Assembly (NCBI GenBank): GCA_964542585.1
Contig: CAZIUI010000034.1
Location: 1 to 23,650 of the forward strand
Direction of reading: 5' to 3'
Source of the DNA: CAYYUA01 sp964542585
GTDB lineage: Bacteria > Bacteroidota > Bacteroidia > CAILMK01 > CAYYUA01
DNA length: 23,650 nt
Shown: piece after piece, positions 16,696-23,053 of the stretch
Numbering within the stretch: the stretch's first letter is position 1
Layout of the letters: each line of letters starts with the position of its first letter
Translations under genes and position numbers: made by a program
The notes under the pieces: model-generated
What the model was told of the DNA's origin: nothing
The model's input: only the letters and a program-made list of their open reading frames with translations
Databases searched by the model: none

Positions 16696-18801
16696 TTATT
16701 TCAGCGTTAATTTTATGGTTTCATAAGCATTGGCATCTGTTCCCGGCAGAATGGATTGGGCAACGACATTCCCTTTACCGCTAGCCCTTACTTTCAAACC
16801 CCGCTTTTCTAGCGCATAAAGGGCATCTGAAAGGACCATGCCCCTTACATCAGGTACTAACGCCCGGTTCATGGATTTTTCTTTGAAATTAAGCGCCTTC
16901 TGACCCGGGTCTGATTGTATCCACTTACTGGCTTTTTGGGGCTCTTTAAAAGGGAGGCCAATGGCACTGCACAGTTGTTTAGCGGTTTTTTGCTGCGTTT
17001 GGGTGATAGGGGCTACGTATTGCTCCTCCTGCGCATTGTCAGATGGATAAAACCGATGAATAGGAAGGTCGTGAGCGTAAATTTTATCCGCAATTTCCCG
17101 GAAAACCGGACCGGCAACACGGGCTCCATAGTACAGCCCTTTCGTTGGACGGTTAATTAATACGATACAAGAGTATTGAGGATTGGACTTAGGAAAAAAT
17201 CCGATAAAAGATGCCCGATAGTTGTGATCCCCGGGTGCATAACCCGTCCCCGATGCAATTTTAGCGGTTCCTGTTTTTCCGGCTATTTGGTAGGCTTCTG
17301 TATTCAGGTTTTTAGCAGTACCATTTTTTACGACACCAGCTAACATCCGGGTCATATTATTGGCGGTTTTTTGAGAGCAGATCTGTGAACTTAAGACCGT
17401 TTTATCAAACCTTTTGACCGGTTTGCCTACTTCCTGGATACGCTTTACAAAGCGGGGCTTGACCATTTTTCCATCATTGGCAATGGCGTTGTAAAAGGTG
17501 AGTAGTTGTAGCGGAGTAAACCGTACACCGTAACCTATCGCCATCCATGGTAGGGTTATCTTACTCCAGTCCTCGTGATCCGGCGTTTTTATGACCGGCT
17601 TGCCAGTTCCTGCTAAGGGAATGTTAAGGGGTTTGTGAAGACGCATTTCTTTGAGTGACCGGATGTAGGCCTTGGGATGCTGACGGTAAGATTGGTAGAC
17701 AGCTGTGGAAAAGGCTACATTACTTGAAACCTCAAAAGCCTTCTCAAAAGTAATAGTTCCGTAACCTCCTTTCTTGGCGTCTTGCATCGTATAACTATAG
17801 AACTCGCGGCTACCATCGCCTGTATGGAGCGAATCCCGGGGATCATAGTAGCCATCTTCCATAAGGGCAATGGCGGATGCCAACTTAAAAGTTGAGCCGG
17901 GTTCTAAACTTTTGCCAATGGCGTAGTTGTAGTTTTCCGTATAAGTGCTGTCCTTGTTACGTCCAAGGTTGGCAATGGCTTTTATCTCACCGGTATTGAC
18001 TTTCATAACCACCGCACACCCATGAGCTGCTTTGTGCTTTTTCAAAGTTTCAGCAAGGGCGTTCTCGGTAACATCCTGGATGTTGATATCGATAGTGGTG
18101 ATGAGGTCCTTACCATCCTGCGGTTTTACTTCATTATCTGCGTTGATGGGGATCCATTGACCATTTCGGACTTTTTGCATCAGGCGTTTTCCTTCCTTAC
18201 CAGAAAGGTATTGTTGATAAGCCCCTTCCAGTCCTACGCCCTGCACGCCCGGAACTTTATAGCCCAGGGTCCGGCTGGCAAGCTTGCCAAATGGTTTTAT
18301 CCGTTCACTCTGCTGCAGGACAATAAAGCCACCACCATATTGTCCACGCTTAAAAATCGGGAATTCTTTAAGTTTTTTTAGTTCGTTATGGTTGACTTCC
18401 CGTTTTAATAAGAAGAAGCGCTCCCCGGCTTTTCGCTGACGGATGAGGGTGCGTTTATAGGCTTGTGCAGAGCGATCCCCGAAAAAGTCGCTTAAGCATG
18501 CACTCAGGGTATCTACTTTGTTGTAAAAAATGCTTCTGGTAAGGCCATCAGCCTTGAGGTCCAATCTTATTTCATAGATGGGCAGCGAGGTTGCCAATAG
18601 GCTTCCATTGGTTGAATAGATATTACCCCTTTTGGAATCGATGGTTCGGAATGCTGTCGTTAGGCTATCAGCCAGGTTACGCCATTTTTTACCTTCTTTG
18701 AATTGCAAGTCAGTAATACGCCATACAATGGTAATGGCAAGGATCACCACCAAGCCTACCACTACGTAGGCGCGCCAAACCATGTCTTTTTTAATGTTCA
18801 T
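16696..18801 (-). CDS. ftsI: division-specific transpeptidase FtsI/PBP3-type with one PASTA domain
   Basis: This class B penicillin-binding protein cross-links septal peptidoglycan. One membrane anchor lies at about 11-28. The dimerisation domain runs from RTIDSKRGNIYSTNG to about 230. The transpeptidase domain has the three active-site motifs: SxxK with Ser303 and Lys306 (PGSTFK), SSN at 359-361, and KTGT at 509-512. A C-terminal PASTA domain (about 645-701, VPDVRGMVLSDALYALEKRG onward) is present; such a domain is absent from E. coli FtsI but common in Bacteroidota and Gram-positive PBPs. The length of 701 fits this extra domain. The ATG overlaps the end of ftsL by 11 bases. An alternative start at Met7 (18783) would remove the overlap. 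Confidence 0.95.
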   Translation of the reverse strand: MNIKKDMVWRAYVVVGLVVILAITIVWRITDLQFKEGKKWRNLADSLTTAFRTIDSKRGNIYSTNGSLLATSLPIYEIRLDLKADGLTRSIFYNKVDTLSACLSDFFGDRSAQAYKRTLIRQRKAGERFFLLKREVNHNELKKLKEFPIFKRGQYGGGFIVLQQSERIKPFGKLASRTLGYKVPGVQGVGLEGAYQQYLSGKEGKRLMQKVRNGQWIPINADNEVKPQDGKDLITTIDINIQDVTENALAETLKKHKAAHGCAVVMKVNTGEIKAIANLGRNKDSTYTENYNYAIGKSLEPGSTFKLASAIALMEDGYYDPRDSLHTGDGSREFYSYTMQDAKKGGYGTITFEKAFEVSSNVAFSTAVYQSYRQHPKAYIRSLKEMRLHKPLNIPLAGTGKPVIKTPDHEDWSKITLPWMAIGYGVRFTPLQLLTFYNAIANDGKMVKPRFVKRIQEVGKPVKRFDKTVLSSQICSQKTANNMTRMLAGVVKNGTAKNLNTEAYQIAGKTGTAKIASGTGYAPGDHNYRASFIGFFPKSNPQYSCIVLINRPTKGLYYGARVAGPVFREIADKIYAHDLPIHRFYPSDNAQEEQYVAPITQTQQKTAKQLCSAIGLPFKEPQKASKWIQSDPGQKALNFKEKSMNRALVPDVRGMVLSDALYALEKRGLKVRASGKGNVVAQSILPGTDANAYETIKLTLK

Positions 18802-19171
18802 GCTTCTGGGTTTGATCTTTTTCAGTGGGCGTTACTTGCAATTTTTCAGGAGGAGCGGTCAATTCCTGCAGGTTCAATGTATCAACCATTTTGGCCACCT
18901 CGGACTGCTTCGTTTTGAACATCAGTTCTGCCTTCATGGTCAGGTAATGAGCGCGATGGGTCTGCAGGTCTTCCTGAATTTTATTGACCTTGAGTTCAAG
19001 TTGCTGGGCATAGTGCCTGTTACCGATGTAAATTACCCCCCAAATCGCCAGGTACACCAGGAAAGGGATCAGCTTATGCGCTAGCATTCTGGAGTTAGAA
19101 CCAGGGCTTTCCTTACCGCTCCCATTGTTTTTATCGCGGGGATGGATGGTGTTTTCAGGGATATCCGGCAT
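18791..19171 (-). CDS. ftsL: FtsL-like cell division protein
   Basis: This small protein of 126 residues has the FtsL layout: a polar N-terminus of about 32 residues, one membrane segment (about 33-50, LIPFLVYLAIWGVIYIG), and a periplasmic coiled coil (about 55-95) with a heptad pattern of Leu, Ile and Met. The conserved-looking end VDTLNLQELTAPPEKLQV fits FtsL proteins of Bacteroidota. FtsL works with FtsQ and a DivIC/FtsB-type partner to activate FtsW and FtsI. Sequence identity is always low in this family, so the call depends on topology and on position between rsmH and ftsI. The last 20 residues are Lys, Glu, Gln and His rich. Confidence 0.85.
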   Translation of the reverse strand: MPDIPENTIHPRDKNNGSGKESPGSNSRMLAHKLIPFLVYLAIWGVIYIGNRHYAQQLELKVNKIQEDLQTHRAHYLTMKAELMFKTKQSEVAKMVDTLNLQELTAPPEKLQVTPTEKDQTQKHEH

Positions 19172-19174
19172 AGG

Positions 19175-20086
19175 TTATTCCTCCGGTCTTTCTGCGATTC
19201 TCAATTTGGCACTGCGGGCCCTGCTATTGACTTGAATTTCCTCTTCTGCAGGCTTATCGGGTTTCCGGTTTACAGGCTCCAGTGGGGGATTTACCTGCCC
19301 GTACAGGTCTTTCTCTTGCTTACCACTGAAATTCCCTGCTCGTATAAAGTTTTTGACAATACGGTCCTCAAGTGAATGATAGGTGATGACCACCAATCGC
19401 CCTTTGGGTTTCAGTAAAGGTGGCGTAGCCTCTAAAAAGGCCTTAAGATTATCTAATTCTCCGTTAACAGCTATGCGCAAGGCTTGAAATACCTGGCTGA
19501 GGTAGCGGTTGAGCTTATCCTGCCCGTGGACGGTTTCCTGAAGAATTGACTTGAGCTCACCCGTTGTTTCAATAGGTTTCTGCCGTCTTTGTTCTTCAAT
19601 CGCACTTGCTACCTGTTTGGCATTTTTCACTTCCCCGTATTGGCCAAAGATGCGTTTTAAAGCCTCTACAGGGTAAGTATTCAAGATGCTAGCTGCTGGT
19701 AGCGGATTTTCCTGGTCCATCCGCATATCCAGGGGAGCATCTGCCCGGTATGAAAATCCCCTTTCAGGGGTTTCTAAATGATGAGAGGCCACGCCTAAGT
19801 CCGCAAGAATCCCATCAACCGGTGCGACTCCTAAATAATGAAGAAAATTAGTAAGGTAAGCATAATCATGGTTGACCAACCGGAATCGGTTGTCTTGTAT
19901 TTCATTGGCAACGGCATCCTGATCTTTATCAAAACCGATGAGCCTACCGTTGGGTCCTAGCTGATCCAAAATGGCCTGGCTATGCCCGCCAGCCCCAAAG
20001 GTAGCATCCACATAAGTACCCTCTGGCTGTATGGCTAATCCGTCTATGCTAGCCTGAAGCAGAACAGGCGTGTGGTAGGCTAACAT
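19175..20086 (-). CDS. rsmH: 16S rRNA (cytosine(1402)-N(4))-methyltransferase RsmH
   Basis: RsmH methylates N4 of C1402 in 16S rRNA, in the ribosomal P site, using S-adenosylmethionine. The 303-residue protein starts with YHTPVLL, typical of the family. Motif I is VDATFGAGGHS (26-36), followed by LIGFDKDQDA. The segment DGILADLGVASHHLE to RGFSYRADAPLDMRMD (91-124) is the family signature, and YHSLEDRIVKNF near the end is a second one. The C-terminus NSRARSAKLRIAER is also conserved. It lies 2 bases after mraZ, the standard order. Confidence 0.97.
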   Translation of the reverse strand: MLAYHTPVLLQASIDGLAIQPEGTYVDATFGAGGHSQAILDQLGPNGRLIGFDKDQDAVANEIQDNRFRLVNHDYAYLTNFLHYLGVAPVDGILADLGVASHHLETPERGFSYRADAPLDMRMDQENPLPAASILNTYPVEALKRIFGQYGEVKNAKQVASAIEEQRRQKPIETTGELKSILQETVHGQDKLNRYLSQVFQALRIAVNGELDNLKAFLEATPPLLKPKGRLVVITYHSLEDRIVKNFIRAGNFSGKQEKDLYGQVNPPLEPVNRKPDKPAEEEIQVNSRARSAKLRIAERPEE

Positions 20087-20088
20087 GG

Positions 20089-20556
20089 TTAATCTTCTTT
20101 TTCAGTGCTTGCGGTTGATCCTAATATTTTTTCAGCTAATTCGGCAAAATCTTCGGGTTCTTCATCCATCATTTGCTCGTATGTAGTCCGGTCCCAAACT
20201 TCAATCTTGTTGCTATAGGCGAATAGGATCAAATCCTGCTGAATACCGGCATGTTTCTGTAATTGCTGGGGTATGCGCAAGCGATCCGAGGCATCCAGCA
20301 CGAGGGGCGTTGCGCCACGGAAAAAGTAGCGCATGAAAACCCGCTTTTCCTTGTCATAGTCGTTCAGGTTTTCAACTTCCTTGGAAATTTTTTCCCACTC
20401 ATTCTTGGGGTACAGGGCCAGGCAGCGCTCAAAACCACGATTGATAACAAAGTGCCCATTGGCCTCCTCGGGCATTTGTTTTTTAAGCCCTGATGGGAGG
20501 ATAAACCGGCTTTTGTTGTCTAATTTGCACTCAAATTCTCCTAAAAAACCTGCCAT
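20089..20556 (-). CDS. mraZ: transcriptional regulator MraZ
   Basis: MraZ is a DNA-binding protein with two SpoVT/AbrB-like beta-alpha-beta repeats that controls the dcw cluster. The start chosen here is the ATG at 20556, giving 155 residues and the usual family start AGFLGEFECKLDNKSRFILP. The frame stays open to a GTG at 20610, but those 18 extra codons are made of the TGGGN operator boxes and are not protein-like for this family. The first repeat has D13, K15 and R17; the second has LDASDRLRIP at about 89-98. The protein ends with an acidic tail. It is the first gene of the cluster and sits 2 bases before rsmH. Confidence 0.95.
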   Translation of the reverse strand: MAGFLGEFECKLDNKSRFILPSGLKKQMPEEANGHFVINRGFERCLALYPKNEWEKISKEVENLNDYDKEKRVFMRYFFRGATPLVLDASDRLRIPQQLQKHAGIQQDLILFAYSNKIEVWDRTTYEQMMDEEPEDFAELAEKILGSTASTEKED

Positions 20557-20576
20557 ATGGCGATTAAACCTGTTTA

Positions 20577-20610
20577 GCCCATTTCCCCACTTTTTCCCAC
20601 TTCTCCCCAC
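20577..20610 (-). promoter_or_regulatory. MraZ operator: four TGGGN boxes
   Basis: Read on the minus strand, the boxes are TGGGG (20609-20605), TGGGA (20599-20595), TGGGG (20589-20585) and TGGGC (20581-20577). The first three are exactly 10 bp apart, the known MraZ pattern of TGGGN repeats separated by 5 bases, so they lie on one face of the helix. The fourth is only 8 bp on. They end 20 bases before the mraZ ATG and should allow MraZ to control its own cluster. Confidence 0.85.
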
Positions 20611-20640
20611 AAATATTCATAAATTGACTTAAAATCACAA
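20610..20640 (-). promoter_or_regulatory. probable promoter of the dcw cluster
   Basis: On the minus strand, AATATTTG (20617-20610) differs by one base from the Bacteroidota -7 element TAnnTTTG. TTG at 20640-20638 lies 20 bases upstream as a partial -33 element. The -7 box touches the first MraZ box, so bound MraZ would cover the transcription start. This is a pattern match only. Confidence 0.45.
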
Positions 20641-20809
20641 CATTTATTTTCAATAATTTAAGTAAATACTCGAATGAGGCTTATTGACTGATTTATAGGG
20701 GGAAGGGGGCTATGATTTCAAGTCCGGGTAAAGGTAAATAGCTAGGGTTTGCTTTCTTTCGGAAGCACGTAGCTGGTGAGTGAGCGGTTACGAAAGCGGC
20801 CTTCATAAT

Positions 20810-20841
20810 TTTGGGGATTTTCGGTCAGGCTTTTACCTTTG
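20810..20841 (+). promoter_or_regulatory. Bacteroidota housekeeping promoter of tRNA-Lys
   Basis: TTTG (20810-20813), a 20-base spacer and TACCTTTG (20834-20841) match the Bacteroidota consensus TTTG-N19-21-TAnnTTTG without mismatch. The tRNA begins 9 bases after the -7 element, so transcription starts at or just before its 5' end. This match also supports the phylum assignment. Confidence 0.8.
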
Positions 20842-20849
20842 ACTGTGTT

Positions 20850-20921
20850 GCCCCTGTAGCTCAAAGGCAGAGCATCTGACTCTTAATCAGAGGGTTCTTG
20901 GTTCGAATCCAAGCGGGGGCA
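20850..20921 (+). tRNA. tRNA-Lys(CUU)
   Basis: The sequence folds as a complete tRNA of 72 bases. The acceptor arm pairs GCCCCTG (20850-20856) with CGGGGGC (20914-20920) and has discriminator A20921. The D arm is GCTC/GAGC. The anticodon arm TCTGA/TCAGA holds loop CTCTTAA with anticodon CTT, which reads AAG (Lys). The T arm is CTTGG/CCAAG with loop TTCGAAT. CCA is not encoded. It is the first of two copies, the second being broken by the assembly gap. Confidence 0.96.
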
Positions 20922-20983
20922 CTGTTGTTATTTGCAATTTTTTGAGGTTTATTAAGCAATGACTTCCTTCTTTATATGAAGGC

Positions 20984-20993
20984 NNNNNNNNNN
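20984..20993. other. assembly gap (10 N)
   Basis: Ten N mark a scaffold join of unknown true length. It lies immediately before a repeat of the tRNA-Lys 3' part, so the break was probably caused by the repeated tRNA sequence. Confidence 0.97.
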
Positions 20994-21020
20994 TTCTTGG
21001 TTCGAATCCAAGCGGGGGCA
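20994..21020 (+). tRNA. second tRNA-Lys copy, 3' part only
   Basis: From the gap to the discriminator A this is identical to the 3' part of the tRNA-Lys 99 bases upstream (variable loop, T arm, acceptor 3' strand). The identity spans 29 bases, 20895-20923 and 20994-21022, and then stops. The simplest reading is a second tandem tRNA-Lys gene whose 5' half lies in the gap. A tRNA 3' end duplicated by integration of a mobile element would look the same. Confidence 0.6.
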
Positions 21021-21627
21021 CTCTCTCCAAACGCGACTTTTAGGCCTTTTAAGCGATGCTTTAAAATTTCTAGGGCACCAGAGAAGGGACCTCAGAAGCC
21101 ATTTCTTTTTTCGTGATGTACCCCGGGTTAGAGTCTTGAAAAAGTGCATTATTTGAAAAGTTTACTAAAATTTTTTCCAGTAGGACAAGGTTGCGGATCT
21201 GGTGAAATACTTAGTTGTTCTGGACTGTAGAAAGCGCTCTATTCGCTTTCGGGTTTTCGCAACCCCATACAATTGACCTTAACTAACTATACTAAGCAAG
21301 CATTGGATACACCCAATAGTGTAAAAGAGCTCTGCTGTGGCTCAGGCGCTTAAGCCATTACAGCTTTAAACCAGCTGTAGCTCCCATAAGATTTTACCTT
21401 CCTCTCAGACCGTAAATCCAGCGCCGTTCGCCTAGGCCCAACTGAGCTCAGCGTCATAACTGATGTAATTTGGAATTTTAATGAATTTTTTGTAAATTCA
21501 TATTGCTTTAAGAGGTTGCGCTAATTGGTTTCACCGAACACAATTACCGCAAACTGCCCTGCAGGCAGTTAAACCGCTTGTTGTACTGCCTATTCTCTTA
21601 TTTGTTTAATTCATAAATCCGTTATTT
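21021..21627. other. non-coding region with several perfect hairpins
   Basis: I see no convincing gene in these 600 bases. Between 21230 and 21570 there are four perfect stems of 7-8 bp with loops of 5-7 bases: 21230-21236/21244-21250, 21359-21365/21373-21379, 21481-21488/21494-21501 and 21552-21558/21564-21570. A 5-bp GGGTT/AACCC stem lies directly after the first (21251-21265). Two palindromes also occur (GCCTAGGC at 21430, CTGAGCTCAG at 21442). None is followed by a T tract, so these are not simple terminators. A structured RNA or repeat debris is possible. Confidence 0.4.
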
Positions 21628-22174
21628 ATGACCAAAGATGTGTTTATCATTGTGCTGCCCGATGGCCAGCTGGCGCAGTTTGTGGGATCCAGCAGGCAGG
21701 TCGCTAACTGGGCAATGAAGCAATCGAACAAGTTTGAAATTTATCAGCGTCAGGTCTATCAGGCCGATGTGGCTCTTTTACCAAAGCCAGAGGCCATGAC
21801 CCACCTGGCGGAGAAGATAGACAGCCACGGCAATACCTGGATCGAGGAAATTGATCCCCCCTCGTTTGAATCTCCTACGGCTGATTACCGCAAAAGCCTG
21901 ATCAGAGCTGTCCAGTACCTTCAGCACACCCTGAATCATCTCTCAGGCAACGCCCTTGACCTGGCTATGAAAGGGGAATGGCGAGAGGCTGATGAGCAGC
22001 TTGAGCAGGGCGAGGAACTGAAAATCGGACCAGAAGATATCGGTGCNNNNNNNNNNCGTTGATGACCTCAACGTCAATGAGCTGGTGCGGGTACTGGTTA
22101 CCCTGGAACAGGGCATTGACAGCCTGACCAACCTCAATGACCTGACTCCGGACGAAAAGGAAGCCGATCTGTAG
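21628..22174 (+). CDS. hypothetical protein, interrupted by an assembly gap
   Basis: I do not recognise this protein. Before the gap it has 139 complete codons: a beta-rich start (KDVFIIVLPDGQLAQFVGSS), a middle part with HLAEKIDSHGNTWIEEIDPPS, and a helical stretch RAVQYLQHTLNHLSGNAL. After the gap the frame shifts by one relative to the placeholder, and an acidic helical end reads VDDLNVNELVRVLVTLEQGI and on to KEADL and TAG at 22174. Both parts have the same codon style, so I treat them as one gene of about 180 residues. It has no signal peptide or membrane segment. G and C are clearly more frequent here than in the dcw genes or the next gene, which hints at separate origin. The HAD-like gene follows after 49 bases in the same direction. 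Confidence 0.65.
22047..22056. other. assembly gap (10 N) inside a coding region
   Basis: Ten placeholder N. The reading frames on both sides fit one gene only if the true number of missing bases is a multiple of three, including zero; ten is therefore not the real size. Confidence 0.95.
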
Positions 22175-22223
22175 CTCTAACCCAAAGACTTTTACCGATC
22201 AGTTCAAAACCAAAAATAATTGG

Positions 22224-22691
22224 ATGATCAAAAAGATTGTTTACGTTGACATGGACAATGTTTTGGTGGACTTTAAATCCACTATAGAAAGGCTGGATGA
22301 AGAGACAACTAAGGAATATGCTGGCAGACTTGATGAAGTACCCGGAATTTTTTCAAAAATGGATCCCTATCCCTATGCCATTCAATCCGTTCAAAAATTA
22401 GCCACCCAATATGAGCTCTTCATTCTATCAACAGCACCCTGGCTTAACCCGAGTGCGTGGACTGACAAGATTCAGTGGATCCAGCATTACTTCGGAAAGG
22501 GCAAATCAAGCCTTTTCTATAAGCGATTGATCATTTCTCATCACAAACACTTAAATACCGGAGACTTTTTAATTGACGACAGAGAAAAGAACGGAGCTAA
22601 AGAATTTCGCGGGCAATTGATTCAATTCGGAAGCGAGGAATTTCCGGACTGGTTTTCCGTGACCAACTATTTACTAAACCCGAAAGGCTAA
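22224..22691 (+). CDS. HAD-family 5'(3')-deoxyribonucleotidase-like phosphatase (NT5C type)
   Basis: The 155-residue protein has the haloacid dehalogenase motifs of the NT5C family. Motif I is VDMDNVLVDF with nucleophile Asp9 and acid/base Asp11. Motif II is LSTAPW with Ser69 or Thr70. A basic motif III region lies near KRLIISHHKH (100-109). Motif IV is FLIDDREKNG with Asp118 and Asp119. These enzymes remove phosphate from deoxynucleoside monophosphates; the true substrate here is unknown. The cap between motifs I and II is short, as in this family. Base composition is more AT-rich than the gene before it and cas6 after it. It may be read together with the upstream gene, since only 49 bases separate them and no terminator is seen. 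Confidence 0.85.
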   Translation: MIKKIVYVDMDNVLVDFKSTIERLDEETTKEYAGRLDEVPGIFSKMDPYPYAIQSVQKLATQYELFILSTAPWLNPSAWTDKIQWIQHYFGKGKSSLFYKRLIISHHKHLNTGDFLIDDREKNGAKEFRGQLIQFGSEEFPDWFSVTNYLLNPKG

Positions 22692-22817
22692 ATTGAAAAA
22701 GGATATCACGTGAGGAGGGCTGTAACTATGTGCTGAGCATCACGACCCAGATAGTAGCCTTCTCCTATGCTTTACGATGGTTTGAGGCTGTTGCTTGCCA
22801 AGACCATCACAAGACCT

Positions 22818-22835
22818 TTGAGCCTGACGGCTCAA
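22818..22835. repeat. short perfect hairpin TTGAGCC-TGAC-GGCTCAA
   Basis: A 7-bp perfect stem closes a TGAC loop. No T tract follows on either strand, so it is a poor terminator. It lies 14 bases past the end of the minus-strand fragment at 22849 and might belong to a decayed mobile element end, but there is no direct proof. Confidence 0.4.
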
Positions 22836-22848
22836 CCACAAGCACTGA

Positions 22849-23016
22849 CTATGAGCATGGTTCTGTACCTGTCAACGTCACACCGGCGGCTAACAGGGCA
22901 TTTTCACCTACTCTTAATGCTTTCAGATCGACCCGATTAGAACAGAACTGTTCTCCTTCTGCTAATGCCTTATGGAAGGTTTGAATACCATTAGTTGAAT
23001 TATAGAGGCGCTTCAT
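22849..23016 (-). CDS. unrecognised 55-residue open frame, possibly a gene fragment
   Basis: The frame starts with ATG at 23016 and ends with TAG. The product begins MKRLYNSTNGIQTFHKALAE and continues with a segment NRVDLKALRVGENALLAAGV and TLTGTEPCS. It has no membrane segment. The tail loosely recalls the variable ends of IS200/IS605-type TnpB proteins, where a short hairpin also follows, but I cannot confirm this. No catalytic or zinc-binding motif is present. It could equally be a chance frame. Confidence 0.25.
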   Translation of the reverse strand: MKRLYNSTNGIQTFHKALAEGEQFCSNRVDLKALRVGENALLAAGVTLTGTEPCS

Positions 23017-23022
23017 TTCTTA

Positions 23023-23045
23023 TTTTTGATAACATAGATCAAAAA
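23023..23045 (+). promoter_or_regulatory. inverted repeat before cas6, possible operator
   Basis: TTTTTGAT (23023-23030) and ATCAAAAA (23038-23045) form a perfect 8-bp inverted repeat with a 7-base centre, ending 8 bases before the cas6 ATG. Half-sites start-to-start are 15 bp apart. The position suits a repressor site over the promoter or leader. The core TTGAT/ATCAA resembles FNR half-sites, but those are spaced by four bases, not seven. No good TAnnTTTG element is seen here. Confidence 0.45.
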
Positions 23046-23053
23046 CCAATTTG

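Larger units (their letters stand above)
22692..23053. other. mostly non-coding stretch before cas6
   Basis: This region of 362 bases holds a short hairpin (22818-22835), a 55-codon open frame on the minus strand that may be a gene fragment (22849-23016) and an inverted repeat before cas6 (23023-23045), each listed separately. A plus-strand frame at 22730-22984 does not look like a protein. No terminator for the preceding gene was found. Confidence 0.5.

Noticed and set aside
20557..20610. Extension of mraZ to a GTG at 20610.
   Set aside because: The extra codons are the TGGGN operator boxes, and MraZ proteins start at the AGFLGEFECKL segment that follows the ATG at 20556.
20742..20864. A 40-residue minus-strand frame with TTG start, containing a protein-like stretch NYEGRFRNRSLTSYVLP.
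   Set aside because: It overlaps the tRNA-Lys gene and its perfect promoter, has no ATG, and lies in the control region between two divergent units, so chance is more likely.
20952..21149. A minus-strand frame ending in CPRLDSNQE after a basic stretch.
   Set aside because: This ending is the known artefact of translating a tRNA gene backwards, and the frame also crosses the N run.
22730..22984. An 84-residue plus-strand frame.
   Set aside because: Composition is not protein-like, no motif or start context supports it, and the minus strand reads better in the same stretch.
22979..23008. A segment GTTTGAATACC...TTGAATTATAGAG upstream of cas6 that resembles a CRISPR repeat.
   Set aside because: There is only one copy and no spacer pattern, and similarity to Bacteroidota repeats is by impression only.
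23023..23045. Reading the repeat before cas6 as an FNR site.
   Set aside because: FNR sites have TTGAT and ATCAA separated by four bases; here the gap is seven.
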